A stretch of DNA of 64,000 bases from Sphingobacterium thalpophilum (GTDB taxonomy: Bacteria; Bacteroidota; Bacteroidia; Sphingobacteriales; Sphingobacteriaceae), in contig NZ_CP151087.1 of the NCBI RefSeq assembly GCF_038396785.1, positions 310,001 to 374,000 of the forward strand, written 5' to 3'. The position numbers were made by a program, and so were the translations under genes. The notes below the pieces were generated by a model, which was given only the letters and a program-made list of their open reading frames with translations, did no database searches and was not told the origin of the DNA. Positions 47,196-57,109 of this stretch are shown one piece after another (the stretch's first letter is position 1; each line of letters begins with the position of its first letter).

Positions 47196-49378
47196 TATTT
47201 TATGATAAGTTGATTCAAAAATTGAAGAACATCTTCTTGTTCATCCAGATAATATTTTGCCGCAGACTTATTGCTACCAACTTTAATACTTATCGTCGAT
47301 TGAGGAAGATAACGGAATAGGTCTTCATCGGTAATGTCGTCGCCAATGGCCAACATAAAATCTGCTTTTATATGACCTGCAATTTCCAATGCTGCTTTAC
47401 CTTTGTTAACTTCCGTATTTTTAACCTCAATGACCGCATTTCCGTCAAGTAACTGTAAGCCATAATCATTCAGCATCGGGTTTAAAATCTCTTTTAATTC
47501 AGTGGCTTTAAGTTCGCCCAAGCCTAATTCTACTTTTCTATAATGCCAGGCCAACGAATAAGGCTTGACTTCAATAAATGCGCCTGGAGTTTGGTCGGCC
47601 AATTTTTCCATCAATTTTTTTACTTCGGGCATCCAATGAAGTGCCAGTCCTTTTTTATATGACCAGTTGAAATTTGGGAAATTTGACCAAATGCCATGTT
47701 CGGCAACCAAATAGTAAGACCGACCGTCAAACCAAGACGATAGGCTCTCTTGTGATCGGCCGCTTATGATGACCAATGTATTGAGTGGATCAGAAATGAT
47801 ATTATCCAAAAGGTTATACAACAGGGTCGTCGGACTCGCTTTCTGGGCATGATTCTGGAATTTGACCAAGGTACCGTCATAGTCCAGAAAAAAGAGTCTA
47901 TTGCTACTTTTGCTGTACCTTTCTGAAATACTATTCAATACCTTATCCGAGATTCGTCTTGCCCATTCGTCACGTTGTATGGCTTTGGTCTCAGCCAAAC
48001 GATTGGTAAAAAGCTGCACCCAATGCTGCACATTAAACTTCTGTATAATCTGAATATTGGCATCGGTACGTTCCTGAATTTCTTCGGGCGGCATTTTAAG
48101 CGCTTGGTAAATACTGTCTGCCGTTTCCGTACGGTTATAGGGGTTAATAATCAAGGCATCAACAAGTTCCTTGGAGGCGCCTGCAAACTCACTTAAAATC
48201 AATACGCCCTTTGACAAAGTCTTACTGGCGATGTATTCTTTACTTACAAGATTCATCCCATCTCGCGTAGATGTAATCATACAGATATCGGATGCAACAT
48301 ATAATCCAACCAGTTCTTCGAATGGAAGCGATTTATAAAAATATAATACTGGCGTCCAGCTTAGATTGCCATAAATGGAATTGATTTCACTCACCTTCCG
48401 GTTAATCTCATCTTTCAGTTTTTTGTATTGCGATACCTTATCCCTGGAGGGCACGATAAGCATATATAACACAACTTTTGTATGCCATTCGGGGTATTTT
48501 TCAAGGAAAGTGAGGAATGCACGTAATCGCTCTAATATCCCTTTGCTATAATCGAGCCTATCTACAGCTATAATAATCTTTTGATCGGGAAAATGGCTCC
48601 GGAATTGGCTTGCAATGGCCTGGATTTTAGGCTGACTGCTGACTTCGACGAATTTATCAAAATCAATACCCATCGGAAAGGATTCTATAAATATATGACG
48701 GTCTTTGTACTTGAGCTGGTTATGTCCAGATGATACATGCAGTATTTTTTTGCAGGCATTTAGAAAGTTCTGACTATCGGCGAAAGTATGAAATCCGATA
48801 AGATCTGCTCCCAGTAAACCTTCAACCAATTCTTTACGTTGCGGAATGTTCATAAAGAGTTCCTCCGAAGGAAAAGGGATATGGTGAAAATAACCGATGT
48901 TGAGCTCTTGGTTCTCTGAACGCAGCAGTTGAGGGAGCAGCATAAGCTGATAATCATGGACCCAAATAAAATCGGATGGCTCATCGATAGAAAGCGCAGC
49001 CTCGCAGAATTTCTTATTTACCATGACATAGGTAGACCAATATTCGCGGTCAAAATGGATGTAGCTCGGCTGATAATGGCAAATAGGCCAGAGGACCTCA
49101 TTGGAATAACCTTCGTAGAAATTGCGTATTTCATCTTTGGATAAGAAAACAGGAAGCAAGTTCATCGGTTTGAGAAGCTCGACAATCTTTTCTTTTTCCT
49201 CTTCATCTTTGGGAACAATTCCCGGCCAGCCAACCCAAAGTATTTCATCCGTATCAAAGGCGGAATTTAAACCGGTTGCCAGTCCGCCCGCACTCGGCTT
49301 GATGATTAATTTTTCTTTTTTTCGCTCTATTTGTATCGGCAGTCTATTTGAAATTATTATTTTCTTCTTTTTCTTCAT
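47195..49378 (-). CDS. Bifunctional trehalose-6-phosphate synthase/phosphatase (OtsA-OtsB fusion)
   Basis: A 727-aa fusion that makes trehalose-6-P from UDP-glucose and glucose-6-P and then dephosphorylates it. GT20 domain residues 1-470: HDYQLMLLPQLLR, YFHHIPFPSEELF, VDRLDYSKGILERL, STRDGMNLVSKEYIA. HAD phosphatase domain from about 500: FFLDYDGTLVKF (nucleophile DxD), VIISGRS, and IGDDITDEDLF. Trehalose is an osmotic and desiccation protectant. Coupled to the GH15 gene. Confidence 0.95.
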   Translation of the reverse strand: MKKKKKIIISNRLPIQIERKKEKLIIKPSAGGLATGLNSAFDTDEILWVGWPGIVPKDEEEKEKIVELLKPMNLLPVFLSKDEIRNFYEGYSNEVLWPICHYQPSYIHFDREYWSTYVMVNKKFCEAALSIDEPSDFIWVHDYQLMLLPQLLRSENQELNIGYFHHIPFPSEELFMNIPQRKELVEGLLGADLIGFHTFADSQNFLNACKKILHVSSGHNQLKYKDRHIFIESFPMGIDFDKFVEVSSQPKIQAIASQFRSHFPDQKIIIAVDRLDYSKGILERLRAFLTFLEKYPEWHTKVVLYMLIVPSRDKVSQYKKLKDEINRKVSEINSIYGNLSWTPVLYFYKSLPFEELVGLYVASDICMITSTRDGMNLVSKEYIASKTLSKGVLILSEFAGASKELVDALIINPYNRTETADSIYQALKMPPEEIQERTDANIQIIQKFNVQHWVQLFTNRLAETKAIQRDEWARRISDKVLNSISERYSKSSNRLFFLDYDGTLVKFQNHAQKASPTTLLYNLLDNIISDPLNTLVIISGRSQESLSSWFDGRSYYLVAEHGIWSNFPNFNWSYKKGLALHWMPEVKKLMEKLADQTPGAFIEVKPYSLAWHYRKVELGLGELKATELKEILNPMLNDYGLQLLDGNAVIEVKNTEVNKGKAALEIAGHIKADFMLAIGDDITDEDLFRYLPQSTISIKVGSNKSAAKYYLDEQEDVLQFLNQLIIK

Positions 49379-49541
49379 AAGAATATTAGATCGATTTATT
49401 TGCAGTGTGGAAGAGTTATATTGAAATAACGATGGGCTTGTAATCCACTTATCTGAACAACCTCGGGAGAGAATAGTTTGAATAAATTCAAATTAGAAAG
49501 ACAATAGGGAAGCTGTTGAAGAAAGAACGCGGTAATTTGCA

Positions 49542-49577
49542 AAAAAAAAGACCTCTATTTCTACAGGTCTTTTTTTT
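49542..49577 (-). terminator. Terminator after the nucleosidase gene
   Basis: AAAAAAAAGACCT / AGGTCTTTTTTTT, 10-nt loop, 16 bp downstream of the minus-strand nucleosidase gene. Confidence 0.88.
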
Positions 49578-49592
49578 TGCTATTTCATTAGA

Positions 49593-50234
49593 TTACGATA
49601 TACTGACCGCAGCAGCTTTTTCGTTATCCAGCTTTTTCATGAATTGATCGAGAATATCACCTAATCTCCCTGAAATTTCTCCTAAAATACTTTCCCAATC
49701 TTTAACTGTGCCATCACAATTGTCTGAAACAATTTTAATACTATGAAAGGTGAGATTTTTTTGAAAACAGAAATTCGCTAGGGCATAAGATTCCATATCA
49801 AATGCCAAAGGATTAAAATGTTTGATATCCTGATAAAAAGCAGTATTTACATTGATAAAACGATCCGATGTCAAAAGTGCATCTTCGTAGCGAAATTCAT
49901 CAAGAGATATGGATTCCAATACGCCTTGACCTTTAAAAAACAAGGTGTTTTCCAGGAAAAATCCATCCGTATAAGTATCCCCTTGTGCATAGTATGCCGG
50001 ATAAAGGACATGGCCTATCGGATGCCTTGTACAACCTACCGTGCCAACATTGAGAAGAACAGGACTAATCCCTAATGCTTTGATGTCTTCGTAAAGCGTA
50101 GCTACGGACAGGAGCGCATTTACTTTACCTACACCAATTTCGTATACAAAAGTCGATTCACTTGTCGAATTAAAAGATAGCTCATTTTTATTTGCTACCA
50201 AGATAATCGTTTCAATATCTTTATTCAGGATCAT
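49593..50234 (-). CDS. 5'-methylthioadenosine/S-adenosylhomocysteine nucleosidase-like protein
   Basis: 213 aa, PNP/UDP phosphorylase fold. Motifs are GVGKVNALLSVATLYEDI, LNVGTVGC, FDMESYALANFC with the substrate-binding Met-Glu pair, and KIVSDNCDGT with the catalytic Asp. The gene follows luxS with stop and start directly adjoining (TAAATG), the natural order since Pfs makes S-ribosylhomocysteine for LuxS. Futalosine hydrolase is the main alternative; the luxS neighbour argues against it. Confidence 0.85.
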   Translation of the reverse strand: MILNKDIETIILVANKNELSFNSTSESTFVYEIGVGKVNALLSVATLYEDIKALGISPVLLNVGTVGCTRHPIGHVLYPAYYAQGDTYTDGFFLENTLFFKGQGVLESISLDEFRYEDALLTSDRFINVNTAFYQDIKHFNPLAFDMESYALANFCFQKNLTFHSIKIVSDNCDGTVKDWESILGEISGRLGDILDQFMKKLDNEKAAAVSIS

Positions 50235-50741
50235 TTAATTTTCTTCGATATATGGATACTCAAATTCCAATTCTTCGGCAGTAATTAGATTTAAGAAGTT
50301 AACACAAGCCTGTTTTGATGTGGGAAAATCCATGAATGTGTAATTTCCGCAGCTAATCGGGTTTTGGAAAGGTACTTCGTATCCTTCTGTAAGAACAGTC
50401 TCTAATACTTCTTTCATCAATTCCGCCACGTTCTGAGGAGTTTTCGCTGTTCCAGCCAATACAACATAAAATCCCGTGCAACAACCCATTGGCCCAACAT
50501 AAATAACTTCATCACCTAAGATGGTTCTAATTTCTGTTGCAAAACAATGTTCTAAGGTATGCATGACCTCAGGTGATAGCATACGCTCCGGAGAATTCGG
50601 TCTGATCATGCGAATGTCGTAAGTTGTATAACTTTCAACATTGCTGTTATTGGTTGTAGAAGCTTTAGCGTAGATCCCTTGTTTTAACTTGGTATGATCT
50701 ACCGTAAAACTATTTACTTTTGCTTTTTCTTTTGTGTACAT
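50235..50741 (-). CDS. luxS: S-ribosylhomocysteine lyase LuxS
   Basis: 168 aa. Splits S-ribosylhomocysteine to homocysteine and DPD, the AI-2 precursor. Zinc motif HTLEH (61-65), catalytic Cys in GPMGCCTGFY (Cys87) and third zinc ligand in ISCGNYTF. Normal length. Upstream of the nucleosidase in a two-gene unit. Whether it signals or only recycles methyl-cycle waste cannot be told from sequence; no AI-2 receptor is seen. Confidence 0.95.
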   Translation of the reverse strand: MYTKEKAKVNSFTVDHTKLKQGIYAKASTTNNSNVESYTTYDIRMIRPNSPERMLSPEVMHTLEHCFATEIRTILGDEVIYVGPMGCCTGFYVVLAGTAKTPQNVAELMKEVLETVLTEGYEVPFQNPISCGNYTFMDFPTSKQACVNFLNLITAEELEFEYPYIEEN

Positions 50742-50850
50742 CTTGTTCTGTTCAAAGCTATAACGCTTGTGACGTTATAGGGGTTAAAAGTTGAATATCA
50801 AAAATTTCTACAAAGATACTAGATTATTGTAGAAAAGGACGACAAAACTA

Positions 50851-51141
50851 CTATTTTAACACTTCATAATGTTCGACTGTTGGAAATGGATCGTAGTAAT
50901 GGTGTAAAAGTTTCTCCCATTCCTTAAATAATGCCGACTCCCTGAAACCAATAGTATGGTCTTCTAAAGTTTCCCATTCAACCAACAAAATGTACTGGTT
51001 ATCTTTTTCAATACATTTACGTAAGGAATGCGTGATATAACCTTTACTCGCACTAATATACTGGCAAGCTGTTTTATAATCTCTTTCAAAATCGGACTGT
51101 TGCCCTTCAATAATTTGTAATACAGCTACTTCTAAAATCAT
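50851..51141 (-). CDS. Antibiotic biosynthesis monooxygenase (ABM) family protein
   Basis: 96-aa dimeric alpha+beta barrel type. ILEVAVLQIIEGQQSDFERD and YILLVEWETLEDHTIGFRES match the ABM/YgiN fold. YgiN-type proteins are quinol monooxygenases or heme-degrading relatives; the specific role is open. Confidence 0.8.
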   Translation of the reverse strand: MILEVAVLQIIEGQQSDFERDYKTACQYISASKGYITHSLRKCIEKDNQYILLVEWETLEDHTIGFRESALFKEWEKLLHHYYDPFPTVEHYEVLK

Positions 51142-51258
51142 AATTCGTTTTTTAAATAAAGTTTAGTAAATATATCAAACTTAGAGAATTTGTTTTTTAT
51201 ATGCAATGCAATAACAAGCTTATCCGAACAATTTATTTGACATTCTTTTGATGCAGGC

Positions 51259-52191
51259 TTAGCTATTATTGTTTATGTCGGCAGTATCAGGTCCAGCTCT
51301 GTTGGTTTGCGAAGCGATGATCTGAACAACTAATGGAATACCGGGATTACGATTTTGGGCATTCCAAACCAAGGAGAGGGTCGTTCGCTGCGGCAAAGTA
51401 TCCAATTCAAGGAAAGTGACGTCAACATGGTATCCGTTCTTTAGAGATGAAGGAACTATTGCAACACCCAGTCCCTGAGCAACCATATTGAAAATAGTTA
51501 AAGCATTCACTGTGCGTAAAGTAACTTTGGGGATAAACTTATGATCACTAAAAATACTCATCACGAGATCATAATAAGAGTGGCTATAGTTTTTGGAAAA
51601 TAAGATAAATGATTCATTTTTGAACGCATCAAGACTTGGTTGCGGCGACTTCAAAAGGGGATGATCGTTGGGTAAAACGAGGCTAAAATGCTCTCTATGT
51701 ATAGGCAGGCTACATAACCCGGGGGGCGTTTCGGAAAGACGAACAAACCCTAAGTCCAGTTCTTTTTTCTCCAACAGATCCAGTTGGGTTTCATTCGCTA
51801 GTTCGTGAAGTAATAACTCGATATCAGGCTGCTGCTGTTTTAAGGTGACAAGCAATTGCGGTAAGATTGTTTGAACAGCCGACCCGATAAACCCCAGCTT
51901 TAAGGTGCTTATTTTACCGTTGGCAAAACTTTGAAGTTGAGTTTCAATCTGATCCAAGTGCCTAAATAGTTCTTTCACCTCCTGAAAGAGATACATCCCC
52001 GCTTCAGTCATTTGAACATTTCGTTTATTACGCTCAAAGAGTGTTACGCCATAGGATTCCTCCAGCTGCTTAATTTGCCTGCTCAAGCCTGGCTGCGCAA
52101 TAAACAATTTTTCGGCAGCCCTTCTAAAATGCAGTTCTTCTGCCAATACTTTAAAATACAGTAAATGTCTTAGCTCTATTTGATAATTCAT
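51259..52191 (-). CDS. LysR-family transcriptional regulator, divergent from hut operon
   Basis: 310 aa from ATG 52191. N-terminal winged HTH: LRHLLYFKVLAEELHFRRAA, LFIAQPGLSRQIKQLEESYG. C-terminal periplasmic-binding-like effector domain. The divergent position next to hutH makes it a likely regulator of histidine use, with urocanate or a related ligand as effector (inference). Confidence 0.88.
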   Translation of the reverse strand: MNYQIELRHLLYFKVLAEELHFRRAAEKLFIAQPGLSRQIKQLEESYGVTLFERNKRNVQMTEAGMYLFQEVKELFRHLDQIETQLQSFANGKISTLKLGFIGSAVQTILPQLLVTLKQQQPDIELLLHELANETQLDLLEKKELDLGFVRLSETPPGLCSLPIHREHFSLVLPNDHPLLKSPQPSLDAFKNESFILFSKNYSHSYYDLVMSIFSDHKFIPKVTLRTVNALTIFNMVAQGLGVAIVPSSLKNGYHVDVTFLELDTLPQRTTLSLVWNAQNRNPGIPLVVQIIASQTNRAGPDTADINNNS

Positions 52192-52193
52192 GG

Positions 52194-52210
52194 TTATCAA
52201 TTGATGATAA
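52194..52210. promoter_or_regulatory. Candidate LysR operator
   Basis: TTATC-N7-GATAA inverted repeat immediately upstream of the LysR ATG in the LysR/hutH gap. LysR proteins bind such interrupted palindromes. Confidence 0.45.
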
Positions 52211-52268
52211 AAATGGTATTTCTAATTATCAAATATAGCAAGTACATTTGAGTAAAGCAGTTATGATA

Positions 52269-53828
52269 ATGGAAAAATTTTTATATGGCAGTGGGCAGCT
52301 AACATGCTCCACCGCTTTAGCGGTAGCAAAAGGAACGGTTACCGGGGAAATTTCCCCCGAAGTCAAGGATAAGATCGAGCAAAGCGCCAGTTATGTCAGG
52401 AAAATAGTTGAGCGCGGTGAGGTTGTCTATGGGATCAATACTGGTTTTGGTCCATTGTGTACCACACTTATTGATGCAAGTCAAACGCAGCTGTTACAAG
52501 AAAATATTCTCAAAAGCCATGCTGTGGGTATGGGAGAACCTATAGCCAACGATTTGGCCAAATTGATGCTTATTCTTAAAGTTCACACGCTTTCTAAAGG
52601 ATTTTCAGGAGTTCAGTATACGACGATTGAGCGGATTATTTGGCATATTGAAAATCATGTCATTCCTGTGGTTCCCAAACAAGGTTCTGTCGGCGCATCG
52701 GGTGATTTGGCCCCATTGTCACATTTATTTTTACCATTGATTGGTTTAGGAAAAGTTAACGTAGAAGGGGAGATTGTGGAGACAGCTGCCGTTTTGGAAA
52801 AACACGGTATGGCACCGGTTCAGCTGGGCGCAAAAGAAGGGCTGGCTTTAATCAATGGAACTCAATTTATGGCTGCACATGGTGTGATGGCTGTTGCCGA
52901 GTTAAATCGTGTACTTCAGAACGCTGACATTATTGCTACCTTAATGATTGAAGGCTTAAATGGTTCAATAAAACCATTTTTTACAGAATTACATCAATTA
53001 CGCCCGCACCCAGGAAACCGCTATGTCGCTGCAAGCATTTTTAACATGCTTCATGGCTCGGCCATTTTGGAAAGCCACAAAGACTGTTCTCGTGTACAAG
53101 ATCCCTACTCGCTGCGTTGTATCCCTCAGGTCCATGGAGCATCACGCAACGCTTGGTTTCATTTGAAGGATACCATAGAAATCGAAATAAATGCAGTGAC
53201 CGATAATCCTGTGATCATTAATGATGAACTAACCATTAGTGGCGGTAGCTTTCACGGACAGTCAATTGCTTTGCCTTTGGATTATGCCACACTGGCCGCA
53301 TCGGAAATTGGCAATATTTCGGACCGAAGGGTCTATTTGTCTTTAGAAGGTCAAACCAACGGAGTCCCAAAATTGTTAATGAAGTCAACCGGTCTCAATT
53401 CAGGATTTATGATCTTACAATATAGCACTGCCGCGATTGCAAGTGAGAATAAAGGACTTTGTTTTCCTGCAAGTGCAGATAGTATTCCTACCTCTTTAGG
53501 CCAGGAAGATCATGTCAGTATGGGATCTATTGCCGGCCGAAAATTACTGCAGGTCATTGACAATGTCGATAAAATACTAAGTATTGAACTGTTATGTGCG
53601 GCACAGGCCAAGGATTACCATCAGCCATTAAAATCGACTGCAGCATTGGAAGCTATCCATGCAAGAATTCGCCAGTCTATTCCGCATATTGAATCCGATC
53701 AACCTATGGAAGAGCTGCTGACTGAGGCACAAAGGCTCGTAAAATCAGGCGAACTGATCACATTGCATCGTCAATATGCTACAGGTGAGATTGAAGCGGA
53801 TTTGAAACAAAGGTTTGAAATGTTTTAA
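52269..53828 (+). CDS. hutH: Histidine ammonia-lyase
   Basis: About 519 aa from ATG 52269; ATG at 52263 and TTG at 52248 are possible. First step of histidine breakdown, histidine to urocanate. The MIO cofactor triad Ala-Ser-Gly is in GSVGASGDLAPLSH. Also YGINTGFGPLC, SLEGQTNGVPKLLM and SQEDHVSMG-like LGQEDHVSMGSIAG. Confidence 0.96.
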   Translation: MEKFLYGSGQLTCSTALAVAKGTVTGEISPEVKDKIEQSASYVRKIVERGEVVYGINTGFGPLCTTLIDASQTQLLQENILKSHAVGMGEPIANDLAKLMLILKVHTLSKGFSGVQYTTIERIIWHIENHVIPVVPKQGSVGASGDLAPLSHLFLPLIGLGKVNVEGEIVETAAVLEKHGMAPVQLGAKEGLALINGTQFMAAHGVMAVAELNRVLQNADIIATLMIEGLNGSIKPFFTELHQLRPHPGNRYVAASIFNMLHGSAILESHKDCSRVQDPYSLRCIPQVHGASRNAWFHLKDTIEIEINAVTDNPVIINDELTISGGSFHGQSIALPLDYATLAASEIGNISDRRVYLSLEGQTNGVPKLLMKSTGLNSGFMILQYSTAAIASENKGLCFPASADSIPTSLGQEDHVSMGSIAGRKLLQVIDNVDKILSIELLCAAQAKDYHQPLKSTAALEAIHARIRQSIPHIESDQPMEELLTEAQRLVKSGELITLHRQYATGEIEADLKQRFEMF

Positions 53829-53835
53829 ACGAAGA

Positions 53836-55086
53836 ATGATGGAAAAAGAGCTGAAATTAGTTGGACCTTTTAGGCAGGTATTAACGATGTCAAATATGCC
53901 CGTTAATGGGGCGCTCCACGATAAACAATTGGCTATTATTAAAGAAGGAGGTATTTTAATAGCAGGTAACAATATATTGGAAGTGGGGGATTTTGAGCAA
54001 CTACAACTGCAATGGGGAAAGGAGGCGGCACTTGTACTTGTAGAAGGAGATCAGGTTGCTCTGCCAGGCTTTATTGATTGCCATACACATATTGCTTTTG
54101 CCGGTAATCGAGCGAATGATTTCGCCCTTCGAAATGCAGGCTCAAGCTACCTGGAGATTGCAGCGGCAGGAGGTGGGATCTGGAGCACCGTTTCCCATAC
54201 GCGGGATTGTAACTTAGAAGAATTGATTGATCACACTATCCAGCGCGCAAATTTTCTATTAAGGCAAGGAATCACAACAATTGAAGTTAAAAGTGGTTAC
54301 GGCCTCAATGTTAAAGAAGAACTTAAGATATTACGGGGCATTCAGAAATCGGATCGTCGTACAGCATCAGACCTTATTCCAACTTGTTTGGCTGCACATA
54401 TGCTCCCACGGGACTTCGACGGATCCGCAAAAGATTATCTTCATCTGATCACAACAGATCTTTTTCCCCTATTGAAATCAGAAGGGCTGTCGAATCGGAT
54501 TGACGCATTTATCGAAAAAACGGCTTTTCAGGGGGAAGACATTGTGGCCTATTTACGAAAAGCAAAAGAAATGGGTTTTGATCTGACTATTCATGCCGAT
54601 CAATTTACCACTTCGGGAAGTCAGATTGCTGTAGAACTCGGAGCTCAATCTGCGGATCATCTTGAAGCATCAACTGCGGCTGAAATAGAATTTATCGCAC
54701 ACTCAGCTACTGTTGCTGTAGCGCTGCCTGCAGCCTCTATCGGCCTTGGATGTGGTTTTACACCTGCTAGAAAGTTGCTGGATGCAGGTGCATGTTTGGC
54801 AATAGGAAGTGACTGGAATCCAGGGTCCGCGCCCATGGGACAGTTACTGACGAGTGCGAGTATTTTGGCAACAGCAGAAAAGTTGACGAATGCGGAGTTG
54901 CTTTCGGCACTAACCTACCGTGCTGCAAAAGCCTTAAACCTGTCGGATCGCGGCGTGTTGACCAAGGGCATGAAAGCAGATTTTAGTTTATTTAAAACAG
55001 ATAATTATCAGGATATTACTTACTACCAAGGAAGCTTGCAGCCTACAGCAGTATGGAAAAATGGTCAGGAAGTATTCTCAATATAA
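53836..55086 (+). CDS. hutI: Imidazolonepropionase
   Basis: About 416 aa. Third step, ring opening of imidazolonepropionate. Amidohydrolase metal motif GFIDCHTHIAFAG, IEVKSGYGLNVKEELKIL, DLTIHADQF and AIGSDWNPGSAPM with the catalytic Asp. Start chosen after the hutH stop (gap 7 bp). Confidence 0.95.
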   Translation: MMEKELKLVGPFRQVLTMSNMPVNGALHDKQLAIIKEGGILIAGNNILEVGDFEQLQLQWGKEAALVLVEGDQVALPGFIDCHTHIAFAGNRANDFALRNAGSSYLEIAAAGGGIWSTVSHTRDCNLEELIDHTIQRANFLLRQGITTIEVKSGYGLNVKEELKILRGIQKSDRRTASDLIPTCLAAHMLPRDFDGSAKDYLHLITTDLFPLLKSEGLSNRIDAFIEKTAFQGEDIVAYLRKAKEMGFDLTIHADQFTTSGSQIAVELGAQSADHLEASTAAEIEFIAHSATVAVALPAASIGLGCGFTPARKLLDAGACLAIGSDWNPGSAPMGQLLTSASILATAEKLTNAELLSALTYRAAKALNLSDRGVLTKGMKADFSLFKTDNYQDITYYQGSLQPTAVWKNGQEVFSI

Positions 55087-55090
55087 CAAC

Positions 55091-57109
55091 ATGGAAGATA
55101 CATTTAAGAGTGAGGTTGCGGAAGGTATTCCGACCGTATTACCTCCAAAAGTAGAACGAGATCATACAATAAGTCATGCCCCCAGACGAAAGGATATTCT
55201 CACCAAGTCGGAAGAGAAGCTGGCCCTACGGAATGCATTGCGTTATTTTCCAAAACAATGGCATACGGTTTTAGCACCTGAATTTTTAGAGGAGCTTCGT
55301 AGTTTTGGGCGAATCTACATGTACCGCTTTAGACCCCAATATGCAATGCACGCTCGACCGATAGATGATTATCCAGCAGTGAGTAAGCAGGCGGCAGCTA
55401 TTATGTTGATGATTCAGAACAACCTCGATCCAGCTTTAGCACAACATCCTCATGAACTGATTACCTATGGTGGGAATGGAGCTGTTTTCCAAAATTGGGC
55501 TCAATATCGCCTCACCATGCAGTATCTTTCGCAGATGACAGATGAGCAAACTTTACATCTTTACAGTGGTCATCCAATGGGGCTTTTCCCTTCCGCACAA
55601 CATGCACCTCGTGTTGTTGTAACCAATGGCATGATGATTCCAAACTATTCGAAACCGGATGACTGGGAACGTTTTAACGCCTTAGGCGTTACACAATATG
55701 GGCAGATGACTGCAGGTTCCTATATGTATATTGGTCCACAGGGTATTGTGCATGGCACCACAATTACTGTCATGAACGCTTTTCGAAAACATTTAGCAGT
55801 AGACGATACCATTCAAGGCAAGGTGTTTTTGACTTCTGGTTTGGGAGGTATGAGTGGCGCACAGCCCAAAGCAGGTAATATTGCCGGCTGTATCACCGTA
55901 TGCGCTGAAATAAATCCCGCTGCGGCAAAAAAGCGGCATGAACAGGGTTGGGTAGACCGATTGATAGAAAATATCAATGAACTCGTTGAACAGGTACAGT
56001 TGGCGATGGATCAAAAGGAAACAATTTCCTTCGCCTATATCGGTAATATTGTCGAAGTGTGGGAAGCCTTTGATCGCGAAAATATCCACATCACGGTAGG
56101 ATCTGATCAGACATCATTACATAATCCTTGGTCTGGGGGCTATTATCCAATAGGGCTGACCTTTGCAGCATCCAATGCGTTGTTAGCGACCGATCCTGAC
56201 CGGTTTAAGCGATGTGTACAAGAAAGCTTGATACGACATGTCGATGCCATCAATAAGCATGTAGCCAAAGGAACCTATTTCTTTGATTACGGTAACGCGT
56301 TTCTGTTGGAGAGCAGTCGTGCCGGTGCAGCGGTTTGGAATGATAAAAAGGATCAATTCCGCTACCCATCTTATGTACAGGATATTCTTGGTCCAATGTG
56401 TTTTGACTATGGTTTTGGACCCTTTCGCTGGGTTTGTACGTCTGGAAAGGCTTCGGATCTTGAAAAATCAGACGAAATAGCCATGACAGTTTTAGAAAAG
56501 CTCCGAAAAGAAGCCCCTGTGGAGATTCAGCAGCAGATGCAAGATAATATTCAATGGATTAAAGAAGCTGGTAAAAATAGACTTGTAGTAGGCTCTCAGG
56601 CGCGTATTCTTTATGCAGATTCCAATGGACGTATTGCCATAGCCAAGGCTTTTAATGAAGCCGTAAAAAGTGGCTTATTTGAAGCACCTATTGTTTTGGG
56701 AAGAGACCATCATGATGTGAGCGGTACCGATTCACCTTATCGGGAGACCAGTAATATCTACGACGGCAGTCAATTTACAGCAGATATGGCTATTCATAAC
56801 GTCATTGGCGACAGTTTCCGGGGGGCCACTTGGGTATCTATTCACAATGGCGGCGGAGTCGGCTGGGGTGAAGTCATCAACGGTGGCTTCGGTCTACTGC
56901 TAGATGGCTCTGCAGAAGCAGCTTTTAAATTGGAAAAGATGCTGTATTTTGATGTGAACAATGGGATTGCCAGGCGCGCCTGGGCTAGAAATAAGGAAGC
57001 TAATCAGGCGCTAGATCGTGCAATGGAGAGAAATTCCACATTGCAGGTTACGCGCGCGCAACTTGTAGATGAAGATATTATCGAACAATTATTTGATCTG
57101 AGCGAATGA
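55091..57109 (+). CDS. hutU: Urocanate hydratase, long form
   Basis: 672 aa from ATG 55091, 4 bp after hutI. Second step, urocanate to imidazolonepropionate, using tightly bound NAD+. NAD-binding segment LTSGLGGMSGAQPKA, GSDQTSLHNPWSGGYYP, conserved YGNAFLLESSRAGAA. Longer than the about 555-aa E. coli-type enzyme, with an N-terminal extension and an internal region typical of the long urocanase group. Confidence 0.95.
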   Translation: MEDTFKSEVAEGIPTVLPPKVERDHTISHAPRRKDILTKSEEKLALRNALRYFPKQWHTVLAPEFLEELRSFGRIYMYRFRPQYAMHARPIDDYPAVSKQAAAIMLMIQNNLDPALAQHPHELITYGGNGAVFQNWAQYRLTMQYLSQMTDEQTLHLYSGHPMGLFPSAQHAPRVVVTNGMMIPNYSKPDDWERFNALGVTQYGQMTAGSYMYIGPQGIVHGTTITVMNAFRKHLAVDDTIQGKVFLTSGLGGMSGAQPKAGNIAGCITVCAEINPAAAKKRHEQGWVDRLIENINELVEQVQLAMDQKETISFAYIGNIVEVWEAFDRENIHITVGSDQTSLHNPWSGGYYPIGLTFAASNALLATDPDRFKRCVQESLIRHVDAINKHVAKGTYFFDYGNAFLLESSRAGAAVWNDKKDQFRYPSYVQDILGPMCFDYGFGPFRWVCTSGKASDLEKSDEIAMTVLEKLRKEAPVEIQQQMQDNIQWIKEAGKNRLVVGSQARILYADSNGRIAIAKAFNEAVKSGLFEAPIVLGRDHHDVSGTDSPYRETSNIYDGSQFTADMAIHNVIGDSFRGATWVSIHNGGGVGWGEVINGGFGLLLDGSAEAAFKLEKMLYFDVNNGIARRAWARNKEANQALDRAMERNSTLQVTRAQLVDEDIIEQLFDLSE

